Shown in pieces: positions 8,255-12,861 of a stretch of DNA of 12,861 bases. Within the stretch, counting starts at the first letter, position 1, and each line of letters starts with the position of its first letter. The DNA is from an uncultured Collinsella sp. (GTDB lineage Bacteria; Actinomycetota; Coriobacteriia; Coriobacteriales; Coriobacteriaceae), in the NCBI GenBank assembly GCA_900547805.1, contig URIE01000046.1:1-12861 (forward strand), in the 5' to 3' direction. A model generated the notes under the pieces. That model made no database searches. It had not been told where the DNA came from and saw only the letters and a program-made list of their open reading frames with translations. Made by a program: the position numbers and the translations under genes.

Positions 8255-8449
8255 AAATGCTCCCTTCAACATCAGGGGCGGGGTTTGACACCTCTGACAT
8301 AGCGGAGTGCGAAGCGCCGGCCTACACCGGAAACGGGCCCTCTCCCGTCAACGCTTCACCAAAGGGACAAACCCTTTGAAGTGCGGCTTGGCGCCGCATG
8401 ACGTCGGCGGACGAGGCGATGCGCCCGCCGACGAATAGCACCGAATTGG
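8255..8449 (-). other. 195-nt leader of ssnA with four stacked stem-loops, one a possible three-way junction
   Basis: No gene is seen. In minus-strand order after the permease stop: (a) a 9-bp stem, 8402-8410 with 8425-8433; (b) a 6-bp stem, 8382-8387 with 8393-8398; (c) a 7-bp stem, 8360-8366 with 8372-8378; (d) GAAGCG (8311-8316) closing on CGCTTC (8352-8357) around two inner hairpins, CCGG (8317-8320 with 8327-8330) and ACGGG (8333-8337) with CCCGT (8344-8348). About 55 nt then lead to the ssnA start. No long T-run follows any stem. It does not match the purine riboswitch junction that I know. It could be a regulatory leader, a processing site or stacked repeats. Confidence 0.5.
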
Positions 8450-9844
8450 CTACTTCTTGCTCTCGGGCAAGACCAGATCCACGGCAGCGTCCTTGGCAGC
8501 ATCGATGTGCTGAGCCACGACCGGCGTCTGCGGAAGGATCAGGTTGAGCACGATGGCCATGATGGCGGTGGGGGTTACGGCATTGGAGCCGATGACGGTG
8601 GACACCCAGGCGGGCATACCCTCGCCGGCAAGGCAACCGCTAGCCATCCAGATACCCAGGCCAAAGACAACAGAGGTACCGACGATGGTGGTGGTGCGCT
8701 GCGTGAGGCCCTCGCGGGTGAACATGCGCACGCCGTTCATGGTGATGGTGCCAAAGACGCCGACGGTCGCGCCGCCGATGACGGGCTGCGGGATAGCGGA
8801 AAGGACGGCAGAGAGCTGCGGGAACAGACCGGCAATGGCAAAGACGGCCGCGATGATCACAAAGACCCACTTGTTGACGACCTTGTTGGAGCAGATGATG
8901 CCCACGTTCTGGCCAAGGGCGCTGGTGGGAAGACCGCCCAGCAGGCCGCCGACCATAGAGGTAAGGCCCTGGGACACGATAGCGCCGGAGAGCTCACGCT
9001 CGGTGGGCATACGGTCGATGGAGCCCAGGCAGGCGGCGGAGACGTCACCGATAACCTGGATAGCAACCATGGGGAACACGACGGCGAGGGTAATGCAGAC
9101 CTCGGGATCAAACTCGAGCGCGTAGGGCATGAGCTTGGGAAGGGCGAAGACCTGAGCGGTAGCGACGCTGGAGAAGTCAATCATGCCAAAGGGGATGGAG
9201 ACGATCATACCGACGATCATGCCAAAGAACACGGATCCCAGCTTGAGCGTGCCCTTGCCAAAGTTGGCGAGCGCAAAGACCACGGCGAAGGTGATAAGAG
9301 CGACGCACCAGGCCTGCGGAGTGCCCCACAGCGGCGTACCCATACCGCCGGCCATATACTTGACGGCCGTGGGATACAGCGAAACGCCGATAGAGAAGAT
9401 GACCGTACCGGTCACGACAGGCGGGAACAGCCACTTAATCTTGCTGTAGGCCAGACCAAAGAGGGCCGCGACGGCGCCGCCGACGATCTCGCCGCCCAGC
9501 AGAGCGCCAAAGCTAAAGCCCGAGGCACCCATGGCTTGGAGGGCCGGGAGGAACGCGAACGAAACGCCCATGACGATGGGCAGGCCGCCGCCGATGCGAC
9601 GGAAGGGAGCGAAGGCCTGAAGGGCCGTATCGATCGCCGAAAGAATGAGCGCGACCTGGATGATGTCGGTGCTCTGCTGGCTATTAAAGCCGTAGACGCC
9701 GGCCATGATGACCGCCGGGGTAATGATGCCGGCAAACGATGCCAGTACGTGCTGAAGGGCACACGGGATCATTTCCTTAACGGGAGGCATGCCTTCGCGA
9801 GTGAACAGGGCTTCAGTGCCGTTCGTAACCGTCTCCTGGGTCAT
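8450..9844 (-). CDS. NCS2 (nucleobase:cation symporter-2) permease, purine/uracil-xanthine type
   Basis: 464 residues, very hydrophobic, with about 14 membrane segments expected for NCS2 carriers in the cytoplasmic membrane. Family marks: QHVLASFAG (31-39, His32), GGGLPIVMGVSFAF (85-98), IGD (265-267), and the core motif PTSALGQNVG (306-315, Q312/N313). It should import a purine-type base with protons to feed the downstream enzymes. Compared from memory with E. coli XanQ, H31, D276, Q324 and N325 are kept, but the acidic E272 and D304 positions are Q263 and Q292. Substrate range may therefore differ from plain xanthine. ATG 9844 has GAGGA and GGTGG upstream. It is the first gene of the operon, with a promoter at 9932-9960. 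Confidence 0.9.
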   Translation of the reverse strand: MTQETVTNGTEALFTREGMPPVKEMIPCALQHVLASFAGIITPAVIMAGVYGFNSQQSTDIIQVALILSAIDTALQAFAPFRRIGGGLPIVMGVSFAFLPALQAMGASGFSFGALLGGEIVGGAVAALFGLAYSKIKWLFPPVVTGTVIFSIGVSLYPTAVKYMAGGMGTPLWGTPQAWCVALITFAVVFALANFGKGTLKLGSVFFGMIVGMIVSIPFGMIDFSSVATAQVFALPKLMPYALEFDPEVCITLAVVFPMVAIQVIGDVSAACLGSIDRMPTERELSGAIVSQGLTSMVGGLLGGLPTSALGQNVGIICSNKVVNKWVFVIIAAVFAIAGLFPQLSAVLSAIPQPVIGGATVGVFGTITMNGVRMFTREGLTQRTTTIVGTSVVFGLGIWMASGCLAGEGMPAWVSTVIGSNAVTPTAIMAIVLNLILPQTPVVAQHIDAAKDAAVDLVLPESKK

Positions 9845-9931
9845 TTGACCACCAATCCTCGAAGTAGTTGTTTTCGCATCTAACGCTCTATTGTGACGCA
9901 GTGCGGGGTTGAGGTTGTGCCTTCATTGCAT

Positions 9932-9960
9932 ATCGTATTAAAGATGATTCTCATTCTCAA
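9932..9960 (-). promoter_or_regulatory. Sigma70-type promoter of the purine operon
   Basis: Minus strand: TTGAGA (9960-9955), 17-nt spacer (9954-9938), TACGAT (9937-9932). Transcription would start near 9925, giving an 80-nt leader before the permease ATG at 9844. The stretch 9958-9940 (GAGAATGAGAATCATCTTT) overlaps the -35 and spacer and matches a classical Fur box at 14 of 19 positions, so a repressor site is possible but unproven. Confidence 0.6.
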
Positions 9961-10196
9961 TAATAATTTTTTGTTATCAGACTATTCTTCAGCTGAAATA
10001 ACGCATTTCCGCAGGTCAGGAAATTGTCTGGTCAAAATAACATCTAACTTTTCTTTTGGTCAACCGTTTACCGCTAAATTCCTACCGTTCGTCTGCATTA
10101 CGTAATGTACCTGCGGATATACGAGATGATGGGCAGCGTGTTACCATGAGAAAAAATTGTTATGAACATTTCCGATTTCACTCAAAGGAGTTGCCC
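9961..10196 (+). promoter_or_regulatory. AT-rich divergent control region for the regulator gene
   Basis: This stretch is much more AT-rich than the flanking genes and holds no supported gene. A candidate regulator promoter is TTGTTA (9971-9976), 17-nt spacer, TGAAAT (9994-9999), overlapping the palindrome TTCAGCTGAA (9988-9997). A perfect 12-bp palindrome CATTACGTAATG lies at 10096-10107. GGTCA occurs three times (10014-10018, 10030-10034, 10058-10062). These are candidate operator elements. The ribosome site AAAGGAG (10184-10190) serves the GTG start at 10197. Confidence 0.4.
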
Positions 10197-10853
10197 GTGA
10201 ACGAGACCGTACGCCGCTTTTTGCCGATGGTCGATTTCCTGGAGCAGATACTCGGTAAGAACAGCGAAATCGTGCTGCACGATTTCTCGGATCCCGACCA
10301 CGCCATCGTCGATATTCGCAACGGCATCGTGAGCGGCCGCAAGGTCGGCGGCCCCGCCACCGATCTGGCGCTCAAGATCATGCACGACCCCAAGTATCGC
10401 GACCTGCCGTTTATTACGGGCTACGAGGGGCGCGGTGCCAGCGGCAAGACGTTGGAGTCAGCGACGTACTTTATCCGCGAGAATGACGAGATCGTCGGTA
10501 TGCTCTGCGTCAACACCGACCTCTCGACCGTGCGCTCCATCAACGCCATGGCGCAGCAGCTCATGGCATGCTTCGACGCGGCGCCGACGCGCACGGAGCC
10601 CGCCCCTATCGTGGTCGAAAGCCTTTCGGAGTCCACACAGGAGCTCATCGACCGCAGCATTGCCGAGTTGCTGAGCGCGCGCGGGCTGGATTTAGCGTCG
10701 CTTGGTCAGAGCGACCGCGTGGACGTCATTCGCCACCTCAACGGCAACGGGGTGTTCATGCTCAAGGGCGCCGTGGCCTGCGCCGCCACCGCGCTGGGCA
10801 TCTCGGAGCCCAGCGTCTACCGCTACCTGCAAAAAGTTCGCAAGGAGGGCTAA
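10197..10853 (+). CDS. YheO/DauR-type transcriptional regulator (PAS-like sensor plus helix-turn-helix)
   Basis: 218 residues from GTG 10197, preceded by AAAGGAG at 6 nt. The frame stays open upstream to ATGs at 10056 and 10146, but neither has as good a ribosome site, and related proteins begin near this point (YheO about 240 residues). The N-terminal domain (about 5-115) has the YheO family marks SEIVLHD (23-29), NGIVSGRKVGGPATDLAL (42-59) and GMLCVN (101-106). The C-terminal domain (about 145-215) ends with a helix-turn-helix (GAVACAATALGISEPSVYRY, 191-210). Members are cytoplasmic DNA-binding proteins; DauR controls D-arginine use in Pseudomonas. Its divergent position makes it the likely regulator of the purine operon and perhaps of itself. 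The ligand is unknown. Confidence 0.85.
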   Translation: MNETVRRFLPMVDFLEQILGKNSEIVLHDFSDPDHAIVDIRNGIVSGRKVGGPATDLALKIMHDPKYRDLPFITGYEGRGASGKTLESATYFIRENDEIVGMLCVNTDLSTVRSINAMAQQLMACFDAAPTRTEPAPIVVESLSESTQELIDRSIAELLSARGLDLASLGQSDRVDVIRHLNGNGVFMLKGAVACAATALGISEPSVYRYLQKVRKEG

Positions 10854-10857
10854 CCCG

Positions 10858-10894
10858 CTGATCCCTTGGGGACGGAGGAAAACGGATCATTTTG
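10858..10894 (+). repeat. Interspersed 37-nt repeat, copy A
   Basis: A 37-nt element starts CTGATCC, contains GGGGACGGAGG and ends ACGGATCATTTTG. It begins 4 nt after the regulator stop. It matches the minus-strand copy at 11554-11590 with three differences, and its core (10868-10893) matches 11601-11626 with one. TGATCC and GGATCA inside the unit form a 6-bp inverted pair. No protein is encoded. It looks like a mobile or REP-like intergenic element. Confidence 0.75.
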
Positions 10895-10908
10895 CCGCAT
10901 CGCCTGAC

Positions 10909-10947
10909 AAAAGACCCTGCAGTTCACACGCGCTGCAGGGTCTTTTT
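10909..10947. terminator. Bidirectional intrinsic terminator between the regulator and ridA
   Basis: AAAAGACCCTGCAG (10909-10922) pairs perfectly over 14 bp with 10933-10946 around a 10-nt loop. The + strand ends in a T5 run (10943-10947) and the minus strand in TTTTGT. It lies between two convergent genes and suits both: 56 nt past the regulator stop and about 30 nt past the ridA stop. Confidence 0.85.
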
Positions 10948-10976
10948 GCATGTCATGTTTAGTTGTGGCCAACGCC

Positions 10977-11354
10977 TTAGAGAGCGGCAACGACCTCGAT
11001 CTCGACCAGACCGCCAGCCGGAAGGGCGGCAACCTGGAAGGCGCTGCGCGCGGGGAACGGGGCTTCGAACTTGGAGGCGTAGATCTCGTTCACGGCGGCG
11101 AAGTCGGCGATGTCGGCCAGGTAGACCGTGGTCTTGACGACATCGGCAAAGGTAGCGCCGGCAGCGGTCAGCAGGGCCTCGACGTTGGCGAGGGACTGCT
11201 TAGCCTGGGCCTCGACGCCCTCGGGCATCTTGCCGGTTGCGGGGTCGATGCCCAGCTGGCCGGACAGGAACACCATGTTGCCGGTCTGGATACCAGGGGA
11301 ATACGGGCCGATGGCTGCGGGTGCGTTATCGGAAGACACGACAGTCTTGCTCAT
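10977..11354 (-). CDS. ridA: RidA family reactive enamine/imine deaminase
   Basis: 125 residues, the usual RidA length. Family marks: GPYSPG (16-21), VFLSGQLGIDP (28-38), SLANVEALL (54-62), VYLADIADF (77-85) and the C-terminal FPARSAFQVAALPAGGLVEIE (100-120). R103 matches the catalytic arginine (R105 of E. coli RidA). It is a small cytoplasmic trimer in known members and hydrolyses 2-aminoacrylate and related enamines or imines made by PLP enzymes. The ATG at 11354 has AAGGAG at 6 nt; the frame is open further upstream without support. It is transcribed separately from the purine operon and converges on the regulator gene. A link to purine breakdown, through a diaminopropionate ammonia-lyase type step elsewhere, is only a suggestion. 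Confidence 0.93.
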   Translation of the reverse strand: MSKTVVSSDNAPAAIGPYSPGIQTGNMVFLSGQLGIDPATGKMPEGVEAQAKQSLANVEALLTAAGATFADVVKTTVYLADIADFAAVNEIYASKFEAPFPARSAFQVAALPAGGLVEIEVVAAL

Positions 11355-11443
11355 GTTTATCTCCTTACGATCAGTTGAGAAAGCGTGAGCGCGGCGTTCA
11401 CACCGGGAGGCACAGTTCGGTCTGAACACCGCGCTTGATTGGG

Positions 11444-11472
11444 ATGGTACTCAAGGTTTCCGCGCGATGCAA
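11444..11472 (-). promoter_or_regulatory. Candidate ridA promoter (weak)
   Basis: Minus strand: TTGCAT (11472-11467), 17-nt spacer, TACCAT (11449-11444), about 90 nt before the ridA start. The -10 has 4 of 6 consensus bases and the -35 only 3 of 6. A small inverted repeat CTTGA...TCAAG overlaps the -10. Another AT-rich stretch at about 11474-11503 could hold the real promoter instead. Confidence 0.25.
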
Positions 11473-11553
11473 GATTATTATCACGTTGCGAGAATAATTT
11501 ATCGCCCAACGGTGCCTGTCGGCCGCTGAACGGCACGACCGGACGGTGAAGCT

Positions 11554-11627
11554 CAAAATGATCCGTTTCCCTCCGTCCCCATCGGATCAGGTAATCCATA
11601 GGGGACGGAGGGAAACGGATCATTTTT
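11554..11627. repeat. Inverted pair of the interspersed repeat (copies B and C), perfect 26-bp arms
   Basis: Bases 11555-11580 are the exact reverse complement of 11601-11626, separated by 20 nt. Copy B (11554-11590, minus strand) is full length compared with copy A at 10858-10894. Copy C (+ strand, 11594-11627) shares the core. The loop contains a further GGAT/ATCC stem (11584-11587 with 11594-11597). Transcribed, this would fold into a very stable hairpin with a T5 run at 11622-11626 inside the 3' arm. It lies between the divergent ridA and U32 genes, where a terminator for either is not expected. Confidence 0.85.
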
Positions 11628-11694
11628 GCTGCAAGGGCTGCTGAAGACTTTATCCTGCTTAGGCTGCGGGCATCGCCCATCGCGACGGCGCCAC

Positions 11695-11700
11695 TATACT
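11695..11700 (+). promoter_or_regulatory. Candidate -10 box for the U32 gene
   Basis: TATACT matches the sigma70 -10 consensus at 5 of 6 bases, 33 nt before the ATG at 11733. No good -35 is seen at 16-18 nt upstream (sequence near CATCGCCC), so the call is tentative. Confidence 0.4.
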
Positions 11701-11732
11701 TTTGAGTATCTGAGCATTTTGAAAGGCAGGAT

Positions 11733-12861
11733 ATGACCGCAACCGCCAGTCGAACCACCAACCGCAGACCCGAGCTTTTAGCGCCCGCCGGAGGGCCCGA
11801 GCCCTTTGCCGCCGCACTCGCCGCCGGGGCAGACGCCATCTACTGCGGCATGGGCAGCTTCAACGCCCGCCGCAAGGCCACCAACTTTACCGACGAGGCC
11901 TTTGAGCAGGCCTGCCGCGCCGCGCATCTAGCCGGGTCGCGCGTCTACGTCACGGTCAACATCGTCATCAAGCAGTCCGAGATGGGCGATGCGCTGCAAC
12001 TCATCCATCGCTGCTCCACGCTGGGCGCCGACGCCTTCATTATCCAGGACTGGGGCCTGTTCTTTGAGGTCAAGCGCACCATGCCCGGCATCGAGACACA
12101 CATCTCGACCCAGGCGAACATCCATGACGACCGCGGAACCCTTTGGTGCCGTGAGCAGGGCGCCGACCGCGTGACTCTCTCGCGCGAGCTCTCCATCGAC
12201 GAGATTGCTGCCATCCACGACGCCGCGCCCGACGTTGACCTGGAGGTCTTTAGCCACGGTGCCATCTGCTTTTGCTACTCGGGCCTATGCCTGCTCTCGA
12301 GCTTTGCCATGGCGGGCCGCTCGGCCAACCGCGGCATGTGCGCTCAGCCCTGTCGCTTGCCTTACGAGCTGATCGACGAGAACGGCCGCTCGCTCTCCCC
12401 TGCCGGTCGCGAGCGCGCGCTATGCCCGCGCGATACCAATACCTCGCAGCTCGTTCGTCGTCTGTATGGCGCCGGCGCCGCATCGCTCAAGCTCGAGGGC
12501 CGCATGAAGGCCCCCGATTACGTGTATTCCATCGTCGACGTGTATCGTCACCAGATTGATGACATGCTGGCCGATGTTTCGACCTCTAAGGATGAGGATG
12601 CGGCCCGCCAGCGACAGCTCAAGCGCTGCTTCAACCGCGACTTTACGCACGCCTATCAGGACGGCACCTCGGGCGACGAGATGATGAGCTATGAGCGTTC
12701 CAACAACCGCGGCCAGATCGTGGGCACGGTGCTGGGCAGCCGCCCGGCCAACCGCGATGTGCGCGGCCTCAAGCCCGACGACCGCCGTCGCCGCGCCGCC
12801 ATCGCCCGCATTGAGTTGTTTGAGCCCGTGGGCAAGGGCGACCTGCTGGAGCTTCGCCACG
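11733..12861 (+). CDS. U32 family protein (RlhA/TrhP-like RNA hydroxylation enzyme), 3' end outside window
   Basis: 376 codons are visible from ATG 11733 (AAAGG 6 nt ahead) and the frame is still open at the window edge. It begins RPELLAPAGGPEPFAAALAA, the typical U32 N-terminus. The U32 signature E-x-F-x2-G-A-I-C-x4-G-x-C lies at 171-186 (E171, F173, C179, C186), followed by C203 and C207 and LKLEGRMKAPDYV (252-264). The four cysteines probably hold an Fe-S cluster. Members once called collagenase-like peptidases include RlhA, which hydroxylates 23S rRNA, and TrhP, which hydroxylates tRNA uridine using prephenate. Which one applies cannot be told from this part. It appears unrelated to the purine operon. 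Confidence 0.88.
   Translation, partial: MTATASRTTNRRPELLAPAGGPEPFAAALAAGADAIYCGMGSFNARRKATNFTDEAFEQACRAAHLAGSRVYVTVNIVIKQSEMGDALQLIHRCSTLGADAFIIQDWGLFFEVKRTMPGIETHISTQANIHDDRGTLWCREQGADRVTLSRELSIDEIAAIHDAAPDVDLEVFSHGAICFCYSGLCLLSSFAMAGRSANRGMCAQPCRLPYELIDENGRSLSPAGRERALCPRDTNTSQLVRRLYGAGAASLKLEGRMKAPDYVYSIVDVYRHQIDDMLADVSTSKDEDAARQRQLKRCFNRDFTHAYQDGTSGDEMMSYERSNNRGQIVGTVLGSRPANRDVRGLKPDDRRRRAAIARIELFEPVGKGDLLELRH

Noticed and set aside
8311..8357. Guanine/adenine or xanthine riboswitch
   Set aside because: The junction sequence and loop-loop features of known purine riboswitches are not present; kept only as an unassigned structure.
7064..9883. Long + strand open frames opposite ssnA and the permease
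   Set aside because: The minus-strand genes have clear family motifs; the + frames are charged, repetitive shadows.
10056..10196. 47-residue N-terminal extension of the regulator
   Set aside because: AT-rich control DNA with palindromes; the GTG at 10197 has AAAGGAG at ideal spacing and fits family length.
11430..11470. T-box-like GGGATGGTAC string
   Set aside because: The rest of the T-box antiterminator consensus and a specifier stem are missing, and no amino-acid gene follows.

Overview
The window comes from a high-GC anaerobic bacterium, most likely a gut member of the Coriobacteriia (Collinsella-like). That rests on G/C-rich codon use, the gene set and a short interspersed repeat family; it is inference, since no rRNA or marker gene is present.

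Layout: (1) 1-125, the 3' end of an unidentified + strand gene. (2) 126-469, non-coding DNA holding a tandem array of about 62-nt hairpin repeats (162-360) and a strong minus-strand terminator (370-401). (3) 470-9844, five minus-strand genes read 9844 to 470: an NCS2 purine-type permease, ssnA, ygfK, an RnfB-like polyferredoxin and xdhD. The last three genes are 11-12 nt apart; the 195-nt and 148-nt gaps around ssnA are rich in hairpins. A good sigma70-type promoter (9932-9960) lies ahead of the permease, so a single transcript of about 9.5 kb ending near 370 is plausible. (4) 9845-10196, an AT-rich divergent promoter region. (5) 10197-10853, a YheO/DauR-type regulator on the + strand. (6) A bidirectional terminator (10909-10947) shared with ridA, which converges on it. 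(7) 11355-11732, a non-coding region with a perfect 26-bp inverted repeat made of two copies of an interspersed element; a third copy follows the regulator. (8) 11733 to the end, a U32-family gene cut by the window edge.

How the genes fit together: the cluster is related to the E. coli ygfK-ssnA-ygfM-xdhD region, a purine-degradation locus linked to selenium-dependent molybdenum hydroxylases. The permease would import a purine or related base. SsnA would deaminate or otherwise hydrolyse a ring compound. XdhD would hydroxylate a purine at a molybdenum centre. Electrons would pass through two [2Fe-2S] clusters to the ferredoxin and then to the flavin/NAD(P)/Fe-S protein YgfK. The separate FAD subunit (YgfM) seen in E. 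coli is absent here, and the ferredoxin gene sits next to xdhD instead. The divergent regulator is the natural candidate to control the operon. RidA may clear reactive enamine intermediates, but its link to the cluster is only by position.

Most unusual features: the missing FAD subunit, two glutamines in the permease where xanthine transporters carry acidic residues, a folded leader before ssnA containing a possible three-way junction, the covarying hairpin array, and the inverted pair of interspersed repeats.
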